Shown here: piece after piece, positions 22,101 to 32,905 of the stretch
Layout: every line of letters starts with the position of its first letter
Numbering within the stretch: the stretch's first letter is position 1
Assembly: GCA_030512295.1 (NCBI GenBank)
Contig: JAULSR010000002.1
Coordinates: 9,796,001-9,860,000 of the forward strand
Origin: Bombardia bombarda
Taxonomy: Eukaryota; Ascomycota; Sordariomycetes; Sordariales; Lasiosphaeriaceae
Direction: 5' to 3'
Length of the DNA stretch: 64,000 nucleotides
The notes under the pieces: model-generated
What the model saw: only the letters and a program-made list of their open reading frames with translations
Told to the model about the DNA's origin: nothing
The model's database searches: none
Position numbers and translations under genes: made by a program

Positions 22101-23132
22101 TCGACTCAAAACAAGGACAAACGCAGAGGGCAAGAGCCAAATTGTCGTCAGGTCGGCCGCCATGGTGAGTCAGTTTTGTGTGGTCATGTTTACATACATG
22201 TGTGTGCAGGTTGTGCTGACCTTGACCATACACCGTGACAACTGCAGGCCATTCAAGCCGCGCTCGACAAGGGCGCAACCATCATATCCATGTCATGGAC
22301 TGTGCCTGTCCCCGACAACGACGCCGACAAGGCCCTTCTCACCGAGGTGCTCACGCGCGCCGTCCAGAGCAAGGCCCTCATGTTCTGCTCCTCGCCTGAC
22401 GGCGGCCGCTTCACGTCTGTCGACTACCCAACGGCACACAACCGCGAGCGCTTCTTTCGTATTGGCGCAGCCAGTGACGACGGCAACGTCTTCAGCTGGG
22501 CCGGCCCTATCGAGGGCCTGGACTTTATCCTGCCGGGGGTGAACGTCGTGCGGGATCACCACCAGTCCTCGTCATTTTTCAGACCATCTTCTTCCAAGAG
22601 CAAGCAACAGCCAGAATCGGACATGGCTGATAGAGGGGGCACAAGCCAGATGGACATGATCAAGTCCGTCATTGCTTCTTCCTCTTCCTCTGAGACAGGC
22701 TCCAGCGTCGCCACCGCTCTTGCTGCTGGTCTGGCCGCTACCATCATTTACTGCGTCAAGGCCTGCGCACTCGCCATCCTGACCGCCAATGCGAGCAACA
22801 GCAACAACAGCTTTTCTGCCTCCAGTAATAACAGTAGCCATGGCGAGGATGAAAACGGCAGTACACATACCGGCGCCAACACTAGCACAGTCCGACCCTT
22901 CCGCCTAATCCCGCCCGGCGATGCCAACCGCATCGCCGAGCACGGCAACATGAAGCATGCCTTTAACAGGCTGGGCAAGGTGACGGACCAAAAGTTTATC
23001 GAGGTGTGGGAATCGGTTGCTCCAGTGAATGACGCCTTCAAGGGGGGTGATCTGGACGGCATGTCGACGTACAACCAGAAGCTTGATAGCCTCATAGCGC
23101 TGGCGACCAAGCTTATTCCTATTAGACGGTGA
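19115..23132 (+). CDS. ankyrin-repeat subtilisin-like serine protease, 1234 aa, 5 exons
   Basis: Exons 19115-20675, 20760-21016, 21099-21419, 21484-22164 and 22248-23132 join in phase with GT..AG ends. The ATG at 19115 gives MSDYEDKDREWD; an in-frame ATG at 19055 would add 20 residues. Residues 1-45 are acidic. Ankyrin repeats cover about 120-260 (NPLYLAVKYKKTPIVEYMI and GRTPLHYAV). A basic, disordered region with an Arg-Asp repeat follows. The C-terminal third is an S8 subtilase: Asp in VALIDDGVD (~857), His in ATGHGTVMAS (~897) and Ser in ETGSSVATALAAG (~1091), so the triad looks intact. No signal peptide is seen, so the enzyme is probably cytosolic. S8 domains occur in fungal NLR-type immune proteins and in the HET-Q2 protease. 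A role as a regulated cell-death or recognition protease is inferred. Confidence 0.88.
20147..20184. repeat. hexanucleotide tandem repeat (GACCGT)n in subtilase gene
   Basis: Five to six units encode Arg-Asp dipeptides in the disordered linker between the ankyrin and protease regions. Confidence 0.8.
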
Positions 23133-23548
23133 TTGGGGTCTATTTTTATGCTATTCTGTATGGATAAAGGGGATGTCTATTTTCGCGCTACTCTCTACGA
23201 GTTTCGCAGCCCTAGAAGAAAACGTTTGATAACACCCATCACAGACCACTTCCAGTGTATTTGGGCTGTCGGGTAAGCCCTGCAGTTTGATGGAGGCTTA
23301 TGACATGCTATGACACGGCGCAATCATGTCTAAAGATGTGACGAGCTGTTAGATGAAATGCAGTATTGGTGTTTGTGATCAGTGGTATTGTACGAACATT
23401 CTTTGGCAAGCACAGTAGCGCTATTCTTGACTTCTTTCGCGCGCACACCTTTGTGCAACCCCAAACTCCCCCACGTCCGAACTACCATTTAGCCTAACAA
23501 TCGCTCACTTACATAGCGACGCGCAACGACACACACATCTTAAAAAGG

Positions 23549-23686
23549 ATGTCAGAAGAGGATTTCCGCGACCGGCTCGCCTTGGAAACCGACACCGACA
23601 CCGACACCGATACCGACTATGATTCTGAGGACGAGTCGGACGACGATGATTATGAGGATGAGTCGAGGTGGGAGAGGGAGCCGTAG
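23549..23686 (+). CDS. possible small acidic ORF, 45 aa
   Basis: An ATG at 23549 opens a short frame with an (Thr-Asp)n run and then a Ser/Asp/Glu-rich stretch, ending in TAG at 23686. Its composition resembles the acidic leaders of the two neighbouring ankyrin proteins, so it could be a first exon or a relic of a related gene. A downstream frame in another register (to 23924) contains one hydrophobic segment (NTVLAIAMLILLARVTVVGV). I could not find a convincing intron to join them. It may be non-coding. Confidence 0.2.
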   Translation: MSEEDFRDRLALETDTDTDTDTDYDSEDESDDDDYEDESRWEREP

Positions 23687-24002
23687 CTGTCTGCAATTGA
23701 GACAGTCTGTCGAAGGGCCCTCGCTATCGGCCCCAACGATCGCTGCACTGTCACCCGCTTCGACGAAGGTGGCTGGAACAAGCTCTAATACCGTATTGGC
23801 AATCGCCATGCTGATTCTTCTAGCTAGGGTAACAGTCGTCGGAGTTTTGTTTATCTCGGTATCGCCGTCAACTCCTTGGTCACTAGATGCACGTTGTGCA
23901 CTTCAGCTCTCCTTTCTTTTCTAGCAACCATGTCATCATCTATAGAGCTCATCCCATAGACTTATTTCACCACTGATGCCAATGAAATTGTATTTTCCTG
24001 CC

Positions 24003-24054
24003 GTGATTTCCTGTTGTGATTTCCTGTTGTGATTTCCTGTTGTGATTTCTTGTT
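24003..24054. repeat. 13-bp minisatellite, 4 copies
   Basis: Four head-to-tail copies of GTGATTTCCTGTT, the last with one change, followed by a partial fifth. It lies in the intergenic spacer. Confidence 0.9.
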
Positions 24055-25696
24055 GTGCTGTAAGGCCCTCTTGGTTATCTGTGCATGCTTAAGCATGGCT
24101 GTGGGCAGATAGTAAGGGTCCATATACGTAATAGACGGGATCCTTTTGATATATCGTGTAGCAGATTGAAGACCGAAGCGCCAATAACGTTTACTTCCGC
24201 TGACAAAGCCGGGGAAATATCCCTCTATCTTCTTTCAGGGACCGACCATTGCCGCTTGGGGCATCCAGAGCTCGGTTAGCGAATCAGCTGCATGTCCAGG
24301 ACCATCAACCATTCAAAAGCCTGGAAGATATATGGCTCTGACGCCACGGTGTTGTCATCAGGGGCTCGTATGACAACTTTTGGTTACATGGGCTCTTTTA
24401 GTACTTGGTTCTAGATTTTGCTCTACTCCTGACGCTTATCCAACACCCCTGTGATTAATGGTCTGGGGAATGTAGTGTTATCACGCTGAATCGGCGCTGA
24501 ACCGAGACCATGATCCTTTTACTGTGTATACCGTTCAGGCCGGACTGCATAGGTGCTTATTCCCCAATATGCAAAAGGAATAGTATATTTCTGGGAAGGA
24601 ACTGCGTATGTGACCAGCTCATGTATACCTATCATAACTTACACTGAAATTGAACTCGAGCAAAGCCAGCGGCAAATTAGCTACATGGGGCGACGTACAG
24701 CATCGATCTGTGCGGCTGTGCATCCAAAATGCAGGTCCGATGGGATGCAGTGCATCTTCTATTTTTTGGGTGGCACATTACGATGCCGACTTTTATCATG
24801 GAACGAGTATAGGTTGCACACTCCTTGGAATGTGCTGGTGGCGCCCTCCTTAACCCCAGCCCTGTTGGGCCTAGCCACTCGAACCTGGTTCTCGGCATGG
24901 GCGGCAGTCCTATCCTAGGGTAAAAGGATGACGATCTTCTAGGTACAATCAAGGAAAGGGCTGCCAAGTAATAATCGTTACACAGTAAGAAACGGCATCT
25001 GAATGGGTAGCCAATCGGGCAAAAGATGCACTCTCCCGGATATCGGTTTCGACTGGGGTCGCTTAGGACATAACTGGAGACCAGGCATTACGCTGTTACA
25101 TTTTGACGTCGTCCCTTTTTCGCCTCCTGCACACCCTGTCGACCCTGCCTTGAGCCTGCGTCATTTCTCCGTCTGGCCCTTGCAGCTTTCCAACATCACA
25201 GGAACTCATTCCATCGCTACCATCGCTTTGACCGTCGCCAATGTCAGCCCACTACACAGTATGTCTTGAAATAGGTAGCCAGCTTATATCTGGGCAGGGC
25301 TAAACAGGAAACTGTTTCGGTTGGATAAACGCCAGCACCACCCAGTACATTTTCTCAAAAACAGGTACAGATAATTGAGCATCGTCGGTCAGTCTTGCTG
25401 CGTTGTGTCGTTGACGGACTTGACTGGCTAAAATAGAAGCTATAACCGCCAGTCCCCAGGCTATAGTTGCGACTCGGAGACTATGATCGCCCATTTACCC
25501 CGTAAACCATGTTGACCTGAACCAGACCCCCGTAATACACTACTGGGTAGTGACGCAATCTATCAACAGGCTCAGCAGCATTATCACAATCGAGGGCAAT
25601 GACGGCCGAGACGCCAGGATGGCCTGACTTGGACAAACACGGAGTCGAGGAGACTCAAGCCTGGATTCACCGTCGTCATCCGTTCGAAATCTCGAG

Positions 25697-25702
25697 TATA
25701 AG
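25697..25702 (+). promoter_or_regulatory. putative TATA box of hydrophobin gene
   Basis: TATAAG lies 175 bp before the hydrophobin ATG and is followed by a pyrimidine/CA-rich leader. Strongly expressed fungal genes often have such an element. The assignment rests on position only. Confidence 0.35.
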
Positions 25703-25810
25703 TATTCCAGGAATCACTCGTTATCTGTTGTCTTTTTTCTTCAGACAGTCACATCATCTTCACTTCATCAACAACTTCAACCAAACAGCCAAAACATCTT
25801 ACCCACATTT

Positions 25811-25850
25811 ACACACAAACACAAACACAAACACAAACACAAACACACAA
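25811..25850. repeat. (ACAAAC)n tract in hydrophobin leader
   Basis: About five units of a CAAACA-type hexamer lie 27-66 bp before the start codon. The leader is unstructured and A/C-rich, which is typical of highly expressed fungal messages. Confidence 0.8.
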
Positions 25851-25876
25851 ATCCATCACCAGCACCAACCGCCAAC

Positions 25877-26322
25877 ATGCAGTTCACCATCGCCGCCATT
25901 GCCACCATCTTCGCCAGCTTCGCTGTGGCCCTTCCGACCTCTGAGGGAGTCGTGGACCGCCAGCTGTACCTGCCCTGCAGCGGCCTCTACGGCACCTCGC
26001 AGTGCTGTGCCACCGATGTCCTCGGTGTTGCTGACCTCGACTGCGCCGGCCGTACGTCTTTGATCCAGCCCCAACTTTGTTACTTCAAGGCTTCTTTTGC
26101 TAACAAAACTTGCCATCACAGCCCCTACCGTTCCCACCAGCGCCGATGACTTCAGCGCGGTCTGCTCTGCCATTGGCCAGCGTGCCCGCTGCTGCGTCCT
26201 GCCCATTGTAAGTTTGCCAATCCCATGAAGATAAAAAGATGTATTGCGACAGCTTGACTGACGTCGTTTTCCAGCTCGGCCAAGATGTTCTGTGCCAGAC
26301 TCCCGCTGGTGTAACTGATTAA
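25877..26322 (+). CDS. class II hydrophobin, secreted, 102 aa, 3 exons
   Basis: Exons 25877-26051, 26122-26207 and 26275-26322, GT..AG, in phase. A signal peptide (MQFTIAAIATIFASFAVALP) precedes a short mature protein. Eight Cys occur at 34, 43, 44, 56, 73, 82, 83 and 94, giving C-x8-CC-x11-C-x16-C-x8-CC-x10-C. This matches the class II pattern with close spacing, and the segment QCCATDVLGVADLDC is typical of the class. The first gap is one residue shorter than usual. Hydrophobins self-assemble at air-water or surface interfaces and coat hyphae or spores. Intron positions (one after the fourth Cys, one before the last) fit the family. An AC-rich leader and a TATA-like element suggest strong expression. 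Confidence 0.95.
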
Positions 26323-26859
26323 GCGGCCAACTCTTTACTATGAAGACGGCTGGCAACAAGGCTTTTGTCGGAAGCCTGCATTGTCTTCCATTACGCAATC
26401 CTTGGTTTGTTTCGGAGTTTTGGAGCTGATGAGCGCTGTCTTTCGAGTGCCTTGTGTCTTCTTTGGGTACTTATATGTTTACTGTACACTAGTCTGACTG
26501 AAGACTGGGGATATCCATCGGGGAGGTGCATGGGGGATGGAGGACTATGAGATGTATTATTAAGCTTTCTTTAATCGTTGCCGTGAGAAGAAAAGAATCA
26601 TCTGAAAAGCTTCCTGCCTGTGTTCTGCGCCCGTTTCCAATCAATTACAGCATGCACAGGCCGACAACCTCGTAACGGAAATGATAAGAATTCATCCTTT
26701 TATTACTCCATAACAGTAATTTGTGACGCTAGTTCAGAAGTAAAGATCAATCGTATGGACACTGAAAGAAAAACAACAGCAGAACGTTTCCACGATGGCT
26801 TCAACAATGACACGAGATGGAACGGCAGTCTTAGATTGCGCTCAGGCGCAACACTTGTT

Positions 26860-26905
<46 letters not shown>

Positions 26906-26921
26906 CATGCACACATACCTT
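26323..26921. other. convergent 3' regions, contains (CA)n
   Basis: This lies between the hydrophobin stop (+) and the LanC-like stop (-). The (CA)n tract at 26864-26903 would fall in the 3' UTR of the LanC-like gene. No gene is seen. Confidence 0.45.
26864..26903. repeat. (CA)n dinucleotide microsatellite
   Basis: About 20 uninterrupted CA units, followed by the related sequence ATGCATGCACACATA. Confidence 0.95.
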
Positions 26922-28208
26922 TTATCCATCCTGTGGAATATCATTGTAAGCAAGCATCCCAGGCACCTCTTTGTTACACACAAGCCAAGCCCAAGCGGCA
27001 CTCGGTGTATAGCTCGTCAAAGTCGAACATGAACGGCCATAGTCGGCTCGCTCAAACATGGTATGGGTATCATCCATTCGTTTCATGTTGGCGACGTTCT
27101 CCGGGGTGGCGATGGCGAGGAAATGGTTCCGCCGCGGACCCGGGGGCAGGGCTCTGTTGGTGGCTCAAATGTCAGTATCCAACCCCAATCCGATCATGAT
27201 TTATGGTAGGTACAGCACAGCAACACTCGGAAGGAAGAGATGACAGAGATGATATGCGTACAGCGCATTCCCAAAGATGCCATGACATAAGCTCGGCTCC
27301 TTTCTCAGCAGGCCCTCTTGCCATATGCACTCCCTCCCCTTGTCCACGGCGGTATCAATCATGTCGTGCAAGGTGGGGAAGTACTGGCGCAGAGACAACA
27401 GCGACGTAACAAAGCCTGGTGCGCCGTGGCAGAACTGCACCAGGCCCTTGCTGATGTGGTCGGTGGCGCCCTCTGCGCTAGGCCAGTTGCCGTCGGGAAG
27501 CTGCATGTCAAGCAGGTGAGCGAGCACAGGCTGGAGGCGCGACGCCAGCTCGGGCGAGGTCAGCACAAGCTGTGTGACGATGCCGATGTCGCCGTGCACG
27601 GCTCCGAGGTAGCGGCGACCGTGCCATTTCCACGCGGGGCCGGCGTTGAGGATGGTGTTGGATATCTCGGCGATGGCGGGGTCGACGAGTCTGCTGCTGT
27701 CAGGAACCCAGTGGCGGACGAGGCGAAGGAGATAGAGGGTGCCGGCGCGGCCGTAGAGCAGCTCGTTGGCGTACTCGTCGACGGCCAGGACCTGGGAGAC
27801 GGAGGAGACGAAGTCGCGGACGTGTCGCAGGTCCTTGGGGAAGATGGCGGCGCGGACGGCCTCGGTGGCCAGCTTCTCGTCGCTGATGCCGCAGCCGTGG
27901 GAGCCGAGGCGTAGGTTGTGGCCGCGCGAGCCGGCCATGTAGCACTGGGCCCAGTGGCTGGCCGGCTGCCCGCTGATCATCAGGTCGGGACGGTGGGCCG
28001 ACACCTGGAGCATTAGGTAGGCAATGCCCGTCGGGCCGCTCCAGAGTCCCTGGAGCGTCTCGTGGGGGTAACGGCTGCGCGGGGGGCAGTTGGCCACGAC
28101 TTCCTCCAGCGACCCCAAGAGGTATCTGGCCATGGCGCTGTCGCTGACCGTGAGCAGGTCGCGCGAGTCAATGGCCATGTATCGCATTTCCGCTTCCATT
28201 TCCACCAT
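26922..28208 (-). CDS. LanC-like (LANCL/GCR2) protein, 392 aa, 2 exons
   Basis: Exons 27262-28208 and 26922-27153 with a 108-bp intron (GTACGC..ACAG, ACTGAC branch point). The total of 1179 nt is in phase. The protein has the repeated GxxG barrel motifs of lanthionine-synthetase-C-like proteins: GLWSGPTGIAYLML, YGRAGTLYLLRL, GAVHGDIGIV (~204), QFCHGAPGFVTSLL (~261) and SLCHGIFGNAL (~309). The Cys of FCHG and the Cys-His of LCHG correspond to the zinc ligands of the family. Eukaryotic LANCL proteins bind glutathione and can add it to dehydroamino-acid residues in damaged proteins. They do not make lantibiotics. A similar role here is inferred from the family. A plausible conserved end is ERADYG followed by an AWAWLV-type helix. 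Confidence 0.88.
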
Positions 28209-29022
28209 CGTTTTTTTCTTTCTTTAAACACTTGTTCCTCTTTTCGATCGAGCAAGGTGTCAGCAGCTTCAGCGCGGGTTGCCAACGGTTTGGTGGAGAT
28301 TGATGGACTACCTTGTTCAGGCGCGCGGACGAGCGTCAGAGACCCTCATTCCCATGCATTTCCGACTTCCTGGCTGGTTTTCAATTTGTCGTCATGATGT
28401 CTGCATCACCGATGCTTGGCGCGTGTTTGGCGCAGACGAGGTGGGGCTGCAAGGTTGGTTGTGATGAGGACCTAGGGATGGGGACGAGAGAAGAAATTGC
28501 GGGGAAGCTCGAGCGATGGGAGCAGGTAGCAATAGGTAGCACCTTCCCGGCGCGCTGAGGAGTTGCACGCCTCAAACGTGCCTGCCGGTTTGGGTCGAAT
28601 CGAGCGTTGCTTCATCCATCACACCACTGACGGGCCGTGGCTTGGTGGGACGCAATTGGCAGTTGCAATCGACCAGTCGTTTTTCTGGACCCCGTTTGTG
28701 CATCCCGTATTCCACTCAGCAATGTCGGTACCAAAGGTACATGCGTACCTAACTAACGCTCCGAGGAACAATGCTTTGTGCCAGACAAAGGGACACGCAA
28801 GTGGTACATTCATCAAGTCCACATTTGTACCCCTTCTAATTCCTCCTTGTCTTCTACGACCAAATCCATAACGTCTAAAAAGCAACGCATTGAATTGTCC
28901 AACAAATAGCAGGCCTTGACTGTACTCGATCTGATATAACTGCGCCATGTCATTGCATTTGATAACCCAGTTCTGATTCATCTACTCTTTATTTTATGGT
29001 TTAATTCCTGCCACGAGCGAAT
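28209..29022. promoter_or_regulatory. intergenic, LanC-like gene promoter
   Basis: No gene is supported. It contains the upstream region of the LanC-like gene and the 3' end of the xylanase gene, both on the minus strand. Confidence 0.4.
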
Positions 29023-30279
29023 CTAGTTGAGGATCAACGACGCGCCTCGGCGGCCTCTCTTCCCCCGACCGCGAGTCTTGTTGGTGAGCGCCTCCACCAC
29101 TCCAACGTAGGCAGGGTGTGTGCTGAAATCCTCATTCCACAACAAGGCCGCTCCCTGACCCGAAAAGACATACGGAACCCAGCTGAAAGGGTCGTAAAAG
29201 TCCCAGATGGTAACCCCAACGCAGCCCTTGACTTGAACACAGGCCCCGACGACCTATTACATGCCATCATCAGCATCGATGACCACGAGTAAGGAGAGGG
29301 AATCTTGGTATGCACTCACATTCTTGTAGGCCGTCTTCTGCAGGGCCAGATTTGCAGCAGTGGCGGGAGTCTGGAGTCTGATATCCAGCTCGGTCAGCGC
29401 CACCTCGACTCCAAGGCTAGCAAAGCCCTTGATCGCAGCGATATGCTCGTCCAGGGTAGGGTGGCTTTCAGCGATCAAGTGGGCCTGCAGGCCGACACCG
29501 TCAACCTTGATGCCCGCCTTCCGGAGCATCTTGACAATGCCCTTGGCGCCATCGGCCTTGGCCCCAGGCGACTCGAGGTTGTAGTCGTTATAGTACAGCT
29601 TGGCATGTGGGTCTACCCTCGCGGCGGTCTTGAAGGCCAACTTGATGTACTCCTCACCGAGGACCTTGTAAAAGACGGAATCTCGGTATGTGCCGTCCTC
29701 ATTCAGGGCCTCATTAACCACGTCCCAGGCATAGCACCGCCCCTTCCAATGCTTGGCAACGCCCTCGATGTGGGCAATGATAGCAGCCCGTAGGGTGGCT
29801 GGTGTCCAAGTCGTGCTTTCAACCCAAGGGGCGAGCTGGCTGTGCCAGACAAGCGCGTGGCATCGAAGGTACAAACCCGCCTTCTGCGCTTTAGAGGCGA
29901 TAATCTCGCCCTCGGTGTAGTTGAAGACGCCTTGTTGGGGTTCGGAGAAAAGCCACTGCATGAGGATTCTGAGTCAGTTCGAGAATCTAGAGAGACGATA
30001 TCATCTAGAGTAACAAACCTTCTGACCATTAGTCGGAGTGGTCTGTCCAAACTCTCCAGACTTCCACATTATAGCATCATACTGGGAATAGGCAGCCTCA
30101 TAGCCGGCACGTTCTCGCTGACCGGGGGAGTCAGTGGCAGCACCGAAATACTTGAGACCGGCCTGCTTGGCGTGAAAGTCAAGACCCTTTTTGACTGGCC
30201 CGTTTCCAGGAGCTGAGGCAGAAGCCAGAGGTGCTGAAACTGCGGCGAGCAGAAGCGAGGTGGCTGACAGGAGGAGCAT
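29023..30279 (-). CDS. GH10 endo-1,4-beta-xylanase, secreted, 375 aa, 3 exons
   Basis: Exons 30019-30279, 29320-29955 and 29023-29253, GT..AG, all phase 0. The signal peptide is MLLLSATSLLLAAVSAPLASA. The catalytic (beta/alpha)8 domain begins with KYFGAATD. It carries the substrate motif RCHALVWHSQLAPWV and the acid/base Glu in WDVVNEALNEDG (~169). The nucleophile Glu lies in VALTELDIRLQTP (~274), and the family end signature is VTIWDFYDPFSWVP. All active-site residues expected of GH10 are present. There is no carbohydrate-binding module. The C-terminus has a basic tail (TRGRGKRGRR). The enzyme cleaves xylan in plant cell walls outside the cell. Length is normal for a single-domain fungal GH10. 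Confidence 0.95.
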
Positions 30280-32250
30280 CTTGACTTGAAGTTGATCAGA
30301 CTGGGCGAGATGGCTAGCTGAAGAAGAACTCGTCGGGACCTAAAGAGAGAAACATGTTTCTTATGAAGAGGTCTGGACATGCGTCCATCCTACCCTGCTT
30401 TCCTGAGTTGGGGTCAGATGTGACCTTGGACTCACTAGTATCGTGGCCGGATACAACTCCACCTCCATCTCCCCGGATTCTTTTATTGTCGTCCTACCGA
30501 GGCAGGTTCCATGCGTGGTAGCCACTCCTTCTTCAGGGATTAGTAGCTAATATCTGCATTTCTCTGTGTGGTCCTAACGCTTGAGGTAAACGGATCCTAT
30601 CATGTTTCCGGCCCTTCGGGAGCGTGACGCGGGTTTGCGGGGCGATAGCCCCTAACCCCTGAGTTTTCCATCCATTCATGGGCTGACATACGGCATATCA
30701 GCCTCTCGGGAGGCGCAAAAGAGCAACTGATCCAGCAGAGATCCCAGCCACCTGCTGCCGTCAACACTTCCGAGTGCAACACCACTCACACTAGAAATTT
30801 TTACCATGGTCTAGACATCGACCACCGCACGGGGTCTTTCCCAATAAATCGTCTCTCGCTAATCGACTGTTACGGATAAATAGAGCCAAAATGGTGCTAA
30901 TTCTGGATTTTGCCATAATAGCCGTGAACTTGGCGACGCGGGGAACCCGGGGATGGACAGTTACCAAGAACAAAACTCCACCTTCTCCAATTTCCAACGC
31001 TACCCCCAGATTTGCAGTTGGGATTGATGATTCTGGGGAGATGTTCTTCTCCACTTCCCCCAAATCTTGGAAATAGTCACCGGATAATCAAGAGTCAAAG
31101 ACTGGGATTTACCGTACCTATCTACCTACCTTTGCTATCTAAGGTAGCTCTTATGACCCTATTCGAGGAGTTATACCTTAACCCCATAGCTTGTTTCGAA
31201 ACCTATATATCAACTTTGACACCAATCACGCGTTATACTCTCCCATCCTCATGCCATCTCATTCGTTTCCAATTTAGAAATCTCAGGTATTTGTTCTACA
31301 GGATGTTCTAGACTCGGTGAGCGTGGAGATACGCGCTGATGAAATCAGTTAGGTGCAGTCATCGGCATGTAGTCTAATGGACATGTCTCCGGTGACTGAT
31401 ATTTCTGTCTCGCCGGTTTATAAGTTGATTAGTCTATTAGTATTTACAATGAATAGTATCAGAGCTATAATATGAACCCATCAAGGTTCACATTGAAGAA
31501 GCGTTCCAGACCACGCAACTACAGGTAATGAGAATGTTCTCCCAAAAGTACCAACTTACTGGGTGATCATCAGTACAGGGTGTTTGATTCAACCGCGACA
31601 TTACAAACAAAATAGATCAACATTCACAGGATCTGCAAAATGAAAAAGAAGATTGCTGTTTTGAAAGAAGGCTGTACATATAAAGTCTCTCAAAATACTC
31701 TATAGTAATAATGTACGTTTTCTTTTACGGCAGCTTGAAACTGAATGTTATTGTGTTGATGAAACATTAGCCAAAAGAATTTGGGCGGTTATCCCCAGGT
31801 GATTTGAGATGCCATAAAACCCTAGACTTCTACAGGTTTAACATCATTTTGCGTAAAGGTTAAAGCCGCTGATTGATCGCCCTTGTAGTAGTGCATATGC
31901 TGTGCAAGCAACAACACCATCCTTCAAAACGTGTTACTGCAACTCTATGAATGAAAGGTCCGTGGATATCTTCAAGTGATAGATCTCTAGTAGTAAAAAG
32001 GAATGTACAATGCAAGGGATATACGACACTGGGTCTTGATGGTGCTCAGTTCAGGACGTTTGCGCGCAATGCCAGAATGTGTGGAGGTGACATGGCTAGA
32101 TCATCTCAAGAAGGCGGAGTTGGTGGGGCATCCGTAATGCATTTCCAGGCCAGGTGAATCTGGGCTGACCTTCACGTGTGCAAACCGACGAAATTGCTGC
32201 TAACATGCCAGCCGACGATGCTTCATAGTTTTGTTAGCGATGCGTCAGTG

Positions 32251-32905
32251 CATCCTTAGTAGGTGCCTATGGGGGCTTAGGATGCCCAGGTGAGTCGTCC
32301 CCAGGTGACAATCTCAAGACCCCAGGGTGTAGCCATATCCTAGGACATGGCCTTGATCCCATGGTCGGGCCTCTGACCACAGCCGATCCCAGCCAATCCC
32401 AGCATCCAAAAAACAACCACTATTTGGACCACTAAAACCACGAAAACAGGCCCTGAGCCACCACAACCACCAAAAAAATATGTCGCATCTTTTAATTTTT
32501 AACCACCAAAAGTCAATTACAGCCACCAAAACGCATTTGAAATTATATGTAATTGGAATTGAATGCAATGATTAATTGATTGATGGATTGATCGCATGCA
32601 ATTGACCGCTTGACCGCTCGACCACTTGGCCGAATTGCAATTAAATATTAGAAGATGCACTTTAAATGTTGGCATATATGGAAGGAGCTGGCCGGTGCAT
32701 TGGCTGGTAGTGGAATCCTTAGGATCTTTTGGGATCGGTCAAAGGTACGTCCTGGGATCTACCCACACCCTGGGGTAACCCCTATACTTTGAGGGCCCCA
32801 GTATAGGGATAACCGCCTGGCCACCGCCTGATTACCCTGTATAGGGGATCCTCCCTGGGCCGCCCGGCGGGCATAACAGGCTCCCATAGAGGCATACTAA
32901 GGATG
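32251..32905. mobile_element. candidate MITE-like element with 25-bp terminal inverted repeats
   Basis: The left end CATCCTTAGTA... (32251-32275) and the right end ...TACTAAGGATG (32881-32905) are inverted copies matching at about 20 of 25 positions. The 655-bp interior has no coding frame. It contains an A-rich region with CCACCAAAA-like units, GATT-type runs and a strong internal hairpin (32774-32814). A target-site duplication is not clear. This is typical of a degenerate non-autonomous DNA element. Confidence 0.5.
32774..32814. repeat. inverted repeat, 15-nt arms, 11-nt loop
   Basis: Arms 32774-32788 (GGTAACCCCTATACT) and 32800-32814 (AGTATAGGGATAACC) pair with two mismatches. A related CCCTGTATAGGGG palindrome follows at about 32834-32846. 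Confidence 0.75.

Larger units (their letters stand above)
23133..25876. other. long gene-poor spacer
   Basis: About 2.7 kb between the subtilase stop and the hydrophobin start. It holds one small acidic open frame (23549-23686) and a 13-bp minisatellite (24003-24054). No motif-bearing gene was found in 24.1-25.6 kb. The last ~200 bp form the hydrophobin promoter and leader. Confidence 0.45.

Noticed and set aside
25599..26063. 154-codon open frame overlapping the hydrophobin
   Set aside because: It covers the promoter and reads the hydrophobin first exon out of frame.
28580..28615. tRNA-like GGTCGAATC sequence
   Set aside because: There is no matching acceptor or anticodon stem around it.
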